56,279 bases of DNA from Mesorhizobium sp. (GCA_004020645.1 SAQL01000038.1:1-56279); one strand, 5' to 3'; positions 16,792-25,754 are shown, numbered from the stretch's first letter. Numbers and translations: made by a program. The notes: generated by a model from the sequence alone, not told the origin.

Positions 16792-17898
16792 ATGCGCATC
16801 AATCTGAAGACCTCGAATCCAACTACCAAGGATCCGCTTTCCGTTCTGAAGAGCCATCTCCACGCCGCTTGTGCTGCGACAGCACTGCTGCTGGCGACGG
16901 GCAGCTTTGCTCAGGCTGCGGATCTCAACGCTCTGATCTGGTGCGATCACGCCGACCCGGCGCTGCTGCAGCCTTTCGAGGAGGCCAATGGCGTCAAGGT
17001 CAATGTCAAGGAGTTCGAGGGCACCGGCGCCGGTATGGCGATTGTCGAACAGTCGCAACCCGGCGACTGGGACGTGATGGTGATCGACAGCATCGACATA
17101 CCTCGCGGAGTGGAAAAGGGCCTGTTCGAGCCGCTGCCGGAAGACAAGCTGCCGCTCGCCGACCTCTTTCCCCAGGTGAAGATGGACAGGTCGACCGTCG
17201 TCGACGGCAAGCGCTACGGCATCACTGAAAAATTCGGCTACAACACCATTGGCTACAACAAGACCAAAGTCGATCCGGCCGACATGCAGTCGATGGCCGC
17301 GCTGACCGGCGACAAATACAAGGGCAAGATCGCCATCTACGACTACTATCTGCCGGTCATCGGCATGGCCGCACTTGCGATCGGCAAGAAAACCGCCGAG
17401 CTGACCGAAGCCGACCTTCCCGCCATCAAGCAAGAGCTGCTCAAGATGAAGGCCAACGCCAAGCTGGTCGGCGAAGTGACCGCCAGCCAGACGGCGCTGG
17501 CGACCGGCGAGGTCGACATTCTGGTCGGCGGCGGCGAATGGGTGACGGCCGGGCTGGCCAAGGAGAACCCTGCCCTCGACTTCTCCATCCCGAAAGAAGG
17601 TGCTGTGCTGTGGTCGCAGTCGCTGGCAATGTTCAAGGATTCCAAAAACAAGGACATGGCGCTGAAGTTCATTCAGTACATCATGAGCCCTGAAGGCCAG
17701 GCGCGGCTCGCCACCTCGGCCTGCTATTGGGGAATGCCGGCGAATACCAAGGCGGCTCTGACCGATGAGCAGAAGAAGATCCTGCGCTTCGACGAGCAGA
17801 CGGATTTCCTCGCCCGCGCCCAGCCCTACCCGGCGCCGAACGCCGATCTCGACAAGAAGATGCAGGACGTCTGGACCGAAATGCTGCAGGCGCAGTGA
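16792..17898 (+). CDS. Polyamine-type ABC transporter, periplasmic binding protein
   Basis: A 368-residue extracellular solute-binding protein of the PotD/PotF type. A long signal peptide ends at FAQAADLN near residue 44. The mature part starts LNALIWCDHADPALLQPFEE and contains WDVMVIDS, GYNTIGYNKTKV, a central VGGGEWVTAG segment and YIMSPEGQARLA near the C-terminus, all typical of the group. ATG 16792 has AAGGGAG upstream; the frame continuing 5' to 16651 enters the TetR gene. First gene of an operon (next start 13 bases on). The ligand is probably a polyamine or similar cation but is not proven by sequence. Confidence 0.88.
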   Translation: MRINLKTSNPTTKDPLSVLKSHLHAACAATALLLATGSFAQAADLNALIWCDHADPALLQPFEEANGVKVNVKEFEGTGAGMAIVEQSQPGDWDVMVIDSIDIPRGVEKGLFEPLPEDKLPLADLFPQVKMDRSTVVDGKRYGITEKFGYNTIGYNKTKVDPADMQSMAALTGDKYKGKIAIYDYYLPVIGMAALAIGKKTAELTEADLPAIKQELLKMKANAKLVGEVTASQTALATGEVDILVGGGEWVTAGLAKENPALDFSIPKEGAVLWSQSLAMFKDSKNKDMALKFIQYIMSPEGQARLATSACYWGMPANTKAALTDEQKKILRFDEQTDFLARAQPYPAPNADLDKKMQDVWTEMLQAQ

Positions 17899-17911
17899 CC
17901 GGTCGCCGGTC

Positions 17912-18757
17912 GTGAGCGCTACTGGAAACGCCGGGCGTGCCCTGCCCTGGGCGCTGGTCACGCCGGCGCTCGGCTGGACGCTGCTGTTCTTCGTGCTGCC
18001 TTTTCTGGCCATGGCGTTTTCCAGCCTGACGGCGCATGACGGCGGCGGCTTCACCCTGTCCAACAACAGCCAGTTCTTCAATAATCCGGCCTATTGGCAG
18101 GCGATGGTGAACTCGCTGCAGGTCACCGCCATTGTCACAGTGGTTTCGGTGCTGCTCGCCTACCCCTTCGCCTGGATCCTGGCCGAACAGGTGCCGGAGC
18201 GCTGGCAGCGGCTGGCGCTGATGTTGGCCGTGCTGCCGTTCTGGACCTCCTATGTCGTGCGCTCCTATTCCTGGCTCCTGGTGCTGGCGCAGAACGGCGT
18301 GATCAACCGTGCTCTGACCGGCTCCGGCCTGTTCAGCGAGCCGCTGCAGATCGCCAACACACGGCTGGCAACGATCATCGGCTTCGTCCATTTCTTCGTG
18401 ATGCTGTTGACGCTGACGATCTTCGCCAATCTGAAGCAGCTCAGCCCGAGCTACCGCAAAGCCGCCGCCGATCTCGGCGCCGGGCCGGTGCGCACGTTCC
18501 TGCATGTCGTCCTGCCGCTGACCTTGCCCGGCATCATGGTCGGCGCCTTTCTCACCTTCGTGCTGTGCATCGGCGACTACATCACGCCGCAGATCCTGGG
18601 CGGCAACAACGAGCTTTTGATGCCGCAACTGGTGATGATGCAGATCGGCCGGCGCGGCGATTTTCCGCTCGCCTCGGCGCTGTCGATCATCCTGATGGCG
18701 GTTGTCACTGTCGCCTATCTCGCCTGCGCCCGCTGGCTCAAGATCGAGCGGGCCTGA
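17912..18757 (+). CDS. Polyamine-type ABC transporter permease (PotB-like)
   Basis: A 281-residue permease with six predicted membrane helices. The EAA loop that docks on the ATPase is visible near residue 185 (YRKAAADLGAGPVRTFLHVV), followed by LPLTLPGIMVGAF. It begins at GTG 17912, 13 bases after the binding-protein stop, reading VSATGNAG; upstream in-frame codons lie inside the binding-protein gene in another frame. With the next permease it would form the transmembrane pore. Confidence 0.9.
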   Translation: MSATGNAGRALPWALVTPALGWTLLFFVLPFLAMAFSSLTAHDGGGFTLSNNSQFFNNPAYWQAMVNSLQVTAIVTVVSVLLAYPFAWILAEQVPERWQRLALMLAVLPFWTSYVVRSYSWLLVLAQNGVINRALTGSGLFSEPLQIANTRLATIIGFVHFFVMLLTLTIFANLKQLSPSYRKAAADLGAGPVRTFLHVVLPLTLPGIMVGAFLTFVLCIGDYITPQILGGNNELLMPQLVMMQIGRRGDFPLASALSIILMAVVTVAYLACARWLKIERA

Positions 18758-18759
18758 CC

Positions 18760-19542
18760 ATGCGCGCTCTTGTCCGTACCTTCTCTTGGCTCTACGCGGT
18801 CGCCATCTATGGTTTCATCTTCCTGCCGGTGGTCGTGCTGGTGCTGTTTTCGCTGCAGGCGACGTCGTTTCCGATCCCGCCCTTCACCGGGCCGTCGCTG
18901 CGCTGGTACGACGCCGTGCTCGCCGACACGCGGCTGACCTCGGCACTGGTCAATTCGCTTTTGGTCGCGATCCTCTCCTCAGCTGCAGCCGTCGCGCTGG
19001 GTTTCCTCTCTGCCTGGGGTTTTGCGCGCTTCGCCCTGCCGGGCTCAGGCCTGATGCGCGGGCTGATCACGCTGCCGCTGACAGTGAGCTATCTCATCAT
19101 CGGCATGGGATTGCTGGTGCTGTTCAACTGGGCCGGCGTGCCAAAATCGCTGCTTGCCGCCGGCATCGGCCATGTCGTTATCAACCTGCCGCTGTGCTTT
19201 GCCATCATCTACAGCCAGATGGGCGATCACCAGATCAATATCGAGCGCGCCGCGCGCGACCTCGGCGCGCCCGAATGGAAGGTGCTGCTGTTGATCACGG
19301 TGCCTGTCATGGCGCCGGCGATTTTTGCCGGTTTCTTTCTGTCGATGACCTTCTCCTGGGACGAGTTCGTGATTTCCTTCCTGCTGACGCGCTTCGACAC
19401 CACCCTGCCGGTCGAGATCTGGAACCTGCTGCGCTCAGGCCTCAATCCCAAGACCAACGCCGTCGGCTCGCTGGTCTTCGCCGTCTCCATCGTGCTGGTG
19501 GTTTTGTTTGAACTGATGCTGTTGCGGAGGAAGCCGGCATGA
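18760..19542 (+). CDS. Polyamine-type ABC transporter permease (PotC-like)
   Basis: A 260-residue permease, six helices, with EAA loop IERAARDLGAPEWKVLLLIT near residue 160 and the following VPVMAPAIFAGFFLSMTFSWDEF, a strong PotC/PotI-like signature. ATG 18760 begins two bases after the previous stop, and the end overlaps the ATPase start by four bases (ATGA), so translation is coupled. Confidence 0.92.
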   Translation: MRALVRTFSWLYAVAIYGFIFLPVVVLVLFSLQATSFPIPPFTGPSLRWYDAVLADTRLTSALVNSLLVAILSSAAAVALGFLSAWGFARFALPGSGLMRGLITLPLTVSYLIIGMGLLVLFNWAGVPKSLLAAGIGHVVINLPLCFAIIYSQMGDHQINIERAARDLGAPEWKVLLLITVPVMAPAIFAGFFLSMTFSWDEFVISFLLTRFDTTLPVEIWNLLRSGLNPKTNAVGSLVFAVSIVLVVLFELMLLRRKPA

Positions 19543-20603
19543 CCACGCCACTGGTCGATATAAGCTCTGTCTCGCACCGCTTCGGCCAGCATACCGTGCT
19601 GAAGAACGTCTCGCTGACGATCGAACCGGGCAGTTACACGATCCTGCTCGGCCCGTCGGGCTCCGGCAAGACGACGCTGCTGTCCATTCTCGGCGGCTTC
19701 GTCACACCGAGCGAGGGCAAGGTGCTGATCCGCGGCGAGGACTGTACCGCCGTGCCGCCGGCCAAGCGTCCGACGACGACGGTGTTCCAGGACTATGCGC
19801 TGTTTCCGCATATGAGCGTCGGCGGCAATGTCGGCTTCGGCCTGCGCATGCAAGGCGTCGATGCTGCGGCACGGACCGCGCGGGCGCGCGAGGCGCTGGC
19901 GCTGGTCGGGCTGGCGACTGCCTTCGACAAGAAGCCGCACCAGCTTTCTGGCGGCCAGCGCCAGCGTGTGGCGCTGGCCCGCGCTCTTGTCGTCGAACCT
20001 GCGGTGCTGCTGCTCGATGAACCGCTCGGAGCGCTCGACCTAAAGTTGCGCCGGCAGATGCAGGACGAGCTGAAAGCGATCCAGAAGCGCGTCGGCACAG
20101 CCTTCATCCATGTCACCCATGACCAGGAAGAGGCAATGGCGCTGGCCGACCATTGCGTGGTGATGAATGACGGGCGCATCGAGGACGAAGGGCCGCCCGA
20201 GCGCGTCTATGCCCGGCCGGCGACGCGCTTTTCCGCAACTTTCATGGGCGAAAGCACGCTGATTTCGGGAGCGGTTACGGCGGCGGAGGACGGAACAATC
20301 ACTGTCGCTACGCAGGTCGGACCGCTTTCGCTGACCGGCACATTGCCGGCCGGGACGACTGTCGCCCTCGCCGTCCGTCCGGAGCATCTTGTCCTCGGCG
20401 CGGCCGGCGGCGCTGTAGGGTTCGGCACGGCCAAGGTGAGCGACGTTGTGTTTCAAGGCAGCTTCAAGCGCGTGCTTGCTGTCTCCGAGAAAGACCCGAC
20501 GCTGCACTTCATCGCCAGGGCTCCCGCCGCTGCGGCCGTCCAGCCGGGCGACATCGTTGCGGTTTCGTGCGAGGCTGGCGACATCATCCTTCTGGCGAGT
20601 TGA
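19539..20603 (+). CDS. Polyamine-type ABC transporter ATPase (PotA-like)
   Basis: A 354-residue ABC ATPase. Walker A GPSGSGKTT lies near residue 38, the Q-loop near 85 (TVFQDYALFPHMSVGGNV), the signature LSGGQRQRVALARAL near 132, Walker B LLLDEPLGALD near 155 and the H-loop HVTHDQEEAMALAD near 190. Residues about 230-354 form a TOBE regulatory domain, as in CUT1 and polyamine importers. It overlaps the permease stop by four bases and is followed after three bases by the hydrolase gene. Confidence 0.93.
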   Translation: MTTPLVDISSVSHRFGQHTVLKNVSLTIEPGSYTILLGPSGSGKTTLLSILGGFVTPSEGKVLIRGEDCTAVPPAKRPTTTVFQDYALFPHMSVGGNVGFGLRMQGVDAAARTARAREALALVGLATAFDKKPHQLSGGQRQRVALARALVVEPAVLLLDEPLGALDLKLRRQMQDELKAIQKRVGTAFIHVTHDQEEAMALADHCVVMNDGRIEDEGPPERVYARPATRFSATFMGESTLISGAVTAAEDGTITVATQVGPLSLTGTLPAGTTVALAVRPEHLVLGAAGGAVGFGTAKVSDVVFQGSFKRVLAVSEKDPTLHFIARAPAAAAVQPGDIVAVSCEAGDIILLAS

Positions 20604-20606
20604 ACC

Positions 20607-21368
20607 ATGGGCACCCTTCCGGTCATCGACGCTCCGAATTGGTATGAAACCATCCGCATGGCCGATGGCGTGACGCTGATCCACGAGCCGTGGATCAAGC
20701 CGTTCTTCCGCTGCAACATCTGGCATGTGCGCGGTCGCGACCACGATCTTCTGTTCGACACCGGCCTCGGCCATTTCAGCCTGCGGCGCCATGTGCCGCT
20801 GGTGACGGAGCGGAAGCTCATTTGCGTAGCGAGCCACACCCATTTCGACCATATCGGCTGCCATCACGAATTTCCGGACCGCTGCGTGCATGCGGCCGAA
20901 GCGGAAATCCTCGCCGATCCGCGCAATGAGTGGACCGTCGCCGACCGCTATGCCACCGACGCAATGTTCGACGGAGTGCCGCAAGGCTGGGATACGGCGC
21001 GCTACCGGATCCTGCCGGCGCCGGCCGACCGCCTGCTCGAACAAGGCGATGTGATCGATCTCGGCGACCGCGCCTTCGAGGTGATCCACACGCCGGGCCA
21101 TTCGCCCGGCGGCATTGCGCTTTACGAGGATAAGACCGGCACCCTGCTGTCTGGCGACATCATCTATGACGGCCCGCTGATCGACGATGTCTATCATTCC
21201 GCCGTCGACGACTATGTCGAGACGCTGTTACGGATGCGCGAGCTCGAAGTCGCGGTCGTGCATGGCGGCCACTTCCCGAGCTTCGGCAAGGTGCGCTACC
21301 GCCAGCTTATCGACGAGTATCTCGCGCAAAAACGGCAGGCCGGCTGCCATCTGCTGCAGGCGCGATAA
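20607..21368 (+). CDS. Metallo-beta-lactamase-fold hydrolase in the ABC operon
   Basis: A 253-residue MBL-fold enzyme with the metal motif SHTHFDHIG (H-x-H-x-D-H) around residue 74, a second metal histidine in HTPGHSPGG, the bridging aspartate in LLSGDIIYDG, and a final histidine in VVHGGHFPSF. It starts three bases after the ATPase stop, so it is the last gene of the transporter operon. Members with this motif set include lactonases and glyoxalase-II-like hydrolases. Context suggests it acts on the imported compound or a derivative; the substrate is unknown. Confidence 0.85.
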   Translation: MGTLPVIDAPNWYETIRMADGVTLIHEPWIKPFFRCNIWHVRGRDHDLLFDTGLGHFSLRRHVPLVTERKLICVASHTHFDHIGCHHEFPDRCVHAAEAEILADPRNEWTVADRYATDAMFDGVPQGWDTARYRILPAPADRLLEQGDVIDLGDRAFEVIHTPGHSPGGIALYEDKTGTLLSGDIIYDGPLIDDVYHSAVDDYVETLLRMRELEVAVVHGGHFPSFGKVRYRQLIDEYLAQKRQAGCHLLQAR

Positions 21369-21853
21369 GCACCGGTCTTTCGTATCGCAGGAAGTGCTTG
21401 GCGAATTCACAGCGCCCTTTGCGGGCACGGCGCGCCGGCGGCATCGCCGCAGCGTGAAGCCGTGGGCTGGGGTCTCAAACTCGTCTCTTCGGACTGGCGC
21501 ACCAGTTGGGCGAAGGCAAGAGCAAAACTTCCCAGCATCAGGACGATGATAATCAGGCGTGTTACCGGCAATAGATTGGTCCGACTGGCTGGCCCCCACG
21601 CCGCCCATCCACTGCCGGCTAGCATGATCGATCCGGCTTTACGAGAGTTTAATCCTCATCTTAACCATCACATTCGCCTGTCACGCGACACGATGCGCGA
21701 GCGCCCGACCGGCGGCTCTTCCCGGCGCCGTGTCTAGCAGCGCCACATGCCTCCCTTTGCAGATTTGCCCGCCCATGCTAACCCGGCGCTGGCGCGGCCC
21801 TGGCAACCGGTCGCCACCAGCCGGTCGCCACCGACCGTCGACATTGGGGAGCC
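21369..21853. other. Intergenic region before NAD kinase
   Basis: About 485 bases with no firm gene. A minus-strand frame (21407-21625) could encode a small single-helix protein (see next entry). The stretch near 21640-21700 contains GTTTAATCC and TTAACCATCA, a likely AT-rich promoter area. The segment 21790-21840 is rich in CCGGTCGCCACC-like direct repeats (CCGGTCGCCACCAG then CCGGTCGCCACCGA). Confidence 0.4.
21407..21625 (-). CDS. Possible small single-helix membrane protein
   Basis: A 72-residue frame with one clear membrane segment (LIIIVLMLGSFALAFAQLV) followed by a polar tail with two cysteines. The ATG at 21625 lacks a strong ribosome-binding site and the start could be internal. No family is recognised; it may be spurious. 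Confidence 0.3.
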   Translation of the reverse strand: MLAGSGWAAWGPASRTNLLPVTRLIIIVLMLGSFALAFAQLVRQSEETSLRPQPTASRCGDAAGAPCPQRAL

Positions 21854-22627
21854 ATGAACAAAGCCGCCAGCCGTTTCGCCTTCGTCTCCTCCGACACCGC
21901 CGATGCCAAGGCAGCGCTGGAGAGCCTGTCGGCGCGCTATGGCCAGACATCCATCGAGGACGCAGAGATCGTCGTCGCCCTCGGCGGGGACGGTTTCCTG
22001 TTGCAGACCTTGCGCGACACGATGAGCACGGGAAAAAAAATCTACGGCATGAACCGTGGCACCATCGGCTTCCTGATGAACGAATACCGCGCCAGCGGTT
22101 TGACCGGGCGCATCGCCGCGGCCGTTGCCGAAACGATCCGTCCGCTGGAGATGCAGGCGGTGACGGCAGAGGGCGAAACGATCTCGGCGTTGGCGATCAA
22201 CGAGGTTGCGCTGTGGCGCCAGTCCTACCAGACGGCCAAGATCCGTATCACCGTGGACGGGCAAGTGCGGCTGGAGGAATTGAACTGCGACGGTGTGATG
22301 GTCGCGACGCCGGCCGGCTCGACCGCCTACAACCTCTCCGCGCACGGACCGATCTTGCCGCTCGACGCGCCGCTGCTGGCGCTGACTCCGGTCAGTCCGT
22401 TCCGCCCGCGCCGCTGGCGCGGCGCGCTGCTGTCCGACAAGGCGACCGTTCGTTTCGACATTCTGGAGCCGGAAAAGCGGCCGGTGAACGCCGCCGCCGA
22501 CCACACCGAGGTGAAGGCTGTAACCTCGGTTACGGTGCAAGAATCGCCAACGGTAACGGCGACGCTGCTGTTCGATCCGAGCCACTCGTGGAACGAGCGC
22601 ATTCTCGCCGAACAGTTCCGTTACTGA
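21854..22627 (+). CDS. nadK: NAD kinase
   Basis: A 257-residue NAD kinase, the short form usual in alphaproteobacteria. The GGDG nucleotide motif appears as ALGGDGFLLQTL (residues 36-47), followed by the NAD-binding stretch MNRGTIGFLMNEY and the second conserved region GVMVATPAGSTAYNLSAHGP. It phosphorylates NAD to NADP in the cytoplasm. ATG 21854 follows GGGGAGCC. Confidence 0.95.
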   Translation: MNKAASRFAFVSSDTADAKAALESLSARYGQTSIEDAEIVVALGGDGFLLQTLRDTMSTGKKIYGMNRGTIGFLMNEYRASGLTGRIAAAVAETIRPLEMQAVTAEGETISALAINEVALWRQSYQTAKIRITVDGQVRLEELNCDGVMVATPAGSTAYNLSAHGPILPLDAPLLALTPVSPFRPRRWRGALLSDKATVRFDILEPEKRPVNAAADHTEVKAVTSVTVQESPTVTATLLFDPSHSWNERILAEQFRY

Positions 22628-22782
22628 GCCGGTACAGCGATAGCCAGTTCGATTAAGCATCGCGATTAAGGTTACGACTTCACAATCATGCCAATCCCCG
22701 CCCGTTTCTGTTGACAAATCGTGGGCTTGCGCCTACCTGCAATACCAATCTTGCAGGCGCGCGGCGCTTGCCGCGACTGCTT

Positions 22783-24429
22783 ATGTTGCGCCCCCGAACC
22801 AGCCAAAGACAGCCAAACTTGTCCTCAGACGCCCAGATCGCTCAAGAAGCGTTGACCTTCACAGACCTCGGCCTGTCGCCGAAGGTCCTTTCCGCAGTCA
22901 CCGATGCCGGTTACACCGAACCGACGCCGATACAGGCCGGTGCCATCCCGCACGCCTTGCTCGGCAAGGATATTTTGGGCATCGCCCAGACCGGCACCGG
23001 CAAGACGGCCTCGTTCGTGCTGCCGATGCTGACCCGCCTCGAAAAAGGCCGGGCCCGCGCTCGCATGCCGCGCACGTTGATCCTCGAGCCGACGCGCGAG
23101 CTTGCCGCGCAGGTCGAAGAGAATTTCATTAGATACGGCAAGAACCACAAGCTCAACATCGCGCTGCTGATCGGCGGCGTGTCGTTCGACGAGCAGGACA
23201 AGAAGCTGGAGCGCGGCGCCGACGTGCTGATCGCGACGCCCGGCCGCCTGCTCGACCACCGCGAGCGCGGAAAGCTTCTGCTCAACGGCGTCGAAATCCT
23301 CGTCATCGATGAGGCCGACCGCATGCTAGACATGGGCTTCATCCCCGACATCGAGCGTATCTGCGAGATGATCCCGTTCACCAGGCAGACGCTGTTCTTC
23401 TCGGCGACGATGCCGCCTGAGATCACCAAACTCACTGAGAAATTCCTGCACGCGCCGGTGCGCGTCGAGGTTTCGAAGGCCGCTTCCACCGCCACCAACA
23501 TCGTCCAGCGGCTGGTGAAATCCGGCTCGAAACCCTGGGACAAGCGCGAGACGCTGCGCAATCTGATTAGGGCCGAGGATGCGGAGCTGAAGAACGCCAT
23601 CATCTTCTGCAACCGCAAGATCGAGGTCTCGGAGCTTTTCCGCTCGCTGCTGAAATATGATTTCGACGCCGGTGCGCTGCATGGCGACATGGACCAGCGC
23701 GCGCGCATGCAGATGCTGGCCAATTTCCGTGACGGCAAACTGCGCTACCTCGTTGCGTCGGACGTTGCGGCGCGCGGCCTCGACATCCCCGATGTCAGCC
23801 ACGTCTTCAATTATGACGTGCCGATCCATGCCGAGGACTATGTCCACCGCATCGGCCGCACCGGCCGCGCCGGACGCTCGGGCAAATCCTTCACCATCGC
23901 CACCAAGTCCGACACCAAATACATCGACGCGATCGAACGGCTGATCGGCAACAAGATCGAGTGGCATGACGGCGATCTGTCGACGGTCGTCGCCAGCGAG
24001 GGCGGAGAGGACGATGCTCCCCGCCGTGGCCGCGGCGCCCCGCGCCGCGCCGGCCGCAAGGACGATGACCGCAAGGACAGGGGCGAACGCAAGCCACGCG
24101 AACGCCACGCCAAGCAAAGCGAAGCTGCAACACCAGATGCGGCGCGCGAGAAACAGCCAGTGGCGGTTGAGACCGCGGTCGCCGATGCCGGAGAGCGGCG
24201 CGCGCGCAAGGAAGCGATCCGCTCGGACAATAGCGAGCGCCAAGCTTCGCCCGAACGTAAGGCTTCGCCCGATCGCAATCGCAACGAACAGCGTGCGCCG
24301 GAACGTGGCGACACCAGGCCACAGCGCGACGGCAACCGCCCTGCCCGCCATCGCCAGGAAGACAACGACGCGACCGTCGGTTTCGGCGACGACATGCCAG
24401 CCTTCATGCGCATCGTCGCCAAGGTCTGA
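22783..24429 (+). CDS. DEAD-box RNA helicase
   Basis: About 548 residues with the full helicase motif set: Q motif FTDLGLSPKVLSAV, motif I AQTGTGKT, Ia PTRELA, II DEAD in LVIDEADRMLDMGF, III SAT, then the C-terminal RecA domain with HRIGRTGRAGR (motif VI). From about residue 415 the tail is low-complexity and very basic (RGRGAPRRAGRKDD and repeated SPERKASPDR), typical of RhlE-type rhizobial helicases involved in ribosome biogenesis, RNA decay or cold adaptation. The start is uncertain: ATG 22783 is chosen; TTG 22711 (longer) and TTG 22819 (LSSDAQIAQ) are alternatives. Confidence 0.92.
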   Translation: MLRPRTSQRQPNLSSDAQIAQEALTFTDLGLSPKVLSAVTDAGYTEPTPIQAGAIPHALLGKDILGIAQTGTGKTASFVLPMLTRLEKGRARARMPRTLILEPTRELAAQVEENFIRYGKNHKLNIALLIGGVSFDEQDKKLERGADVLIATPGRLLDHRERGKLLLNGVEILVIDEADRMLDMGFIPDIERICEMIPFTRQTLFFSATMPPEITKLTEKFLHAPVRVEVSKAASTATNIVQRLVKSGSKPWDKRETLRNLIRAEDAELKNAIIFCNRKIEVSELFRSLLKYDFDAGALHGDMDQRARMQMLANFRDGKLRYLVASDVAARGLDIPDVSHVFNYDVPIHAEDYVHRIGRTGRAGRSGKSFTIATKSDTKYIDAIERLIGNKIEWHDGDLSTVVASEGGEDDAPRRGRGAPRRAGRKDDDRKDRGERKPRERHAKQSEAATPDAAREKQPVAVETAVADAGERRARKEAIRSDNSERQASPERKASPDRNRNEQRAPERGDTRPQRDGNRPARHRQEDNDATVGFGDDMPAFMRIVAKV

Positions 24430-24462
24430 TCACAGCAGAAATTCCCAAATGCCAGCGAAAAT

Positions 24463-24483
24463 GGCCCCTTGCGGGGCCGTTTT
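24463..24483 (+). terminator. Terminator after the DEAD-box helicase gene
   Basis: Stem GGCCCC, loop TTGC, GGGGCC, followed by GTTTTC. It starts about 34 bases after the helicase stop. A near-copy occurs at 24773-24794. Confidence 0.7.
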
Positions 24484-24772
24484 CATGTCCGATATTTGCT
24501 TTGCTCAGGTGTAGCGCGAAAGCTGGATCTTGACGTCCCGTTTTTCGGTCGGCCGCTGCAGCGTTAGAAGCCGATGACCACAAGGCGGTCGACCGCGCTC
24601 TTTCGTCTCGTCTGATCCGGTGGCTACAGGTTTTTGAATTCCGGACGGGACGGCAACATATCCAGAAACGCGCGAACTTTGGCTGACGATGATCTGCCTT
24701 CCGGCCACACCGCTTGTATGAAACCGAAACGACGGGCGCCGACGCTCGTCACTCCAGCAAAAAGCAAACAAG
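24484..24772 (-). pseudogene. Decayed fragments: OmpA-type C-terminus and LysR-type C-terminus
   Basis: Two protein remnants are visible on the minus strand with no intact gene. The first, ending near 24513, reads RDVKIQLSRYT then stop, matching the intact neighbouring OmpA end RRVEIQLSPLT. The second, ending near 24624, reads FIQAVWPEGRSSSAKVRAFL followed by DMLPSRPEF and a stop, resembling the last strand and helix of LysR-type regulators. The flanking GGCCCC-TTGC-GGGGCC hairpins are also duplicated, so the OmpA tail with its terminator was probably copied and later invaded or rearranged. Confidence 0.5.
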
Positions 24773-24794
24773 AACGGCCCCTTGCGGGGCCGTT
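24773..24794 (-). terminator. Terminator of the OmpA-family lipoprotein gene
   Basis: Nine-base stem AACGGCCCC / GGGGCCGTT with loop TTGC; on the minus strand it is followed by CTTGTTTGCTTTTT. It lies about 35 bases past the stop. Confidence 0.75.
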
Positions 24795-24828
24795 CTCATG
24801 TCCAATGCCGTCTTCTAACCTGTCTTGC

Positions 24829-25479
24829 TCAGGTGAGCGGTGAAAGCTGGATCTCGACGCGGCGGTTCTGGGCACGGCCGGCGGCCGTCGCATTGGAAGC
24901 GATCGGACGCGTCTTGCCGAAGCCGGTGACGGCGAAGCGGCGGGAATCGACGCCCTGCCCGGACAGATAGTTGGCGACCGCCAGCGCGCGGCGCTGCGAC
25001 AGGTCGAAATTGTGTTCGTCGCCACCGGTCGAGTCGGTGTGGCCGAACACGTCGACCGTGGTTTGCCGGAACTTGTTCAGCACAAGTGCGACCGAATTCA
25101 GCACTTGATAGAAGCCGGGCTTCACCGCGTCCTGGTCGACGTTGAAGGTGATGTCGGACGGCATGTTGAGGATGATCTGGTCGCCGGTGCGGGTGACGCT
25201 GACGCCGGAGCCCTGAAGCTGCCGGCGCAGTTCGGCCTCGTTCTGGTCCATCGTGGCGCCGATGGCGCCGCCGGCGAGCGCGCCGACGCCAGCGCCGATC
25301 AGCGCGTTACGGCGATCGTTGCCGCCGGCAAGCAGGCCGAGCCCCGCACCCGCCAGCGCGCCGATGCCGGCGCCGGCCGCAGTGTTGGAAACCTTCTGCT
25401 CTCCGGTATACGGATCGGTTGTGGTGCAGGCACTCACGAGCACAGCCGTCGCCACGACGACGAGCACAGTCTTTCTCAT
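24829..25479 (-). CDS. OmpA-family outer-membrane lipoprotein (YiaD-like)
   Basis: A 216-residue lipoprotein. The lipobox is VSAC with the acylated cysteine at C18. Residues 30-80 form a glycine-zipper segment (GAGIGALAGAGLGLLAGG, then GAGVGALAGGAIGA). Residues about 105-216 form the OmpA peptidoglycan-binding domain with FNVDQDAVKPGF, VFGHTDSTG, and the conserved LSQRRALAVANYL and RRVEIQLSP ends. It probably anchors the outer membrane to peptidoglycan. ATG 25479 follows GAGAGGGAC. A decayed second C-terminus lies just downstream. Confidence 0.92.
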   Translation of the reverse strand: MRKTVLVVVATAVLVSACTTTDPYTGEQKVSNTAAGAGIGALAGAGLGLLAGGNDRRNALIGAGVGALAGGAIGATMDQNEAELRRQLQGSGVSVTRTGDQIILNMPSDITFNVDQDAVKPGFYQVLNSVALVLNKFRQTTVDVFGHTDSTGGDEHNFDLSQRRALAVANYLSGQGVDSRRFAVTGFGKTRPIASNATAAGRAQNRRVEIQLSPLT

Positions 25480-25538
25480 TGGGTAGTCCCTCTCCAGTCC
25501 GCGGTCCCACCGGTGGCGCGCCGCATCAGCCCTTCCGT

Positions 25539-25634
25539 TGCATCGGCCCGAAAATCATCGATTTCCGGGCCGATGCATGGATTCAAAGTCTTAGAGCGTA
25601 CTTTGTGCGTCCAAATGGACGCACGTCGCTCTAA
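25539..25634. repeat. Two adjacent palindromic intergenic elements
   Basis: The first has arms TGCATCGGCCCG (25539-25550) and CGGGCCGATGCA (25566-25577), with further pairing inward. The second has outer arms TTAGAGCG (25591-25598) and CGCTCTAA (25627-25634) and inner arms GTGCGTCC / GGACGCAC. They fill the spacer between the OmpA and GFA genes. They resemble dispersed rhizobial palindromes. Confidence 0.7.
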
Positions 25635-25754
25635 TGCTTGTAACATGAAATGCGGCGAAAAATGGAACGGGAAAAGCGGCTGGCTATGGCTTTTCCCGGT
25701 CAATTGCACGGCCGCGGTATTGCGCAATTCTGATCGGCTACCAGAGATTATCGG

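Noticed and set aside
16738..18081. 447-codon minus-strand frame over the ABC binding protein
   Set aside because: Antisense shadow of a binding-protein gene with a clear signal peptide and family motifs.
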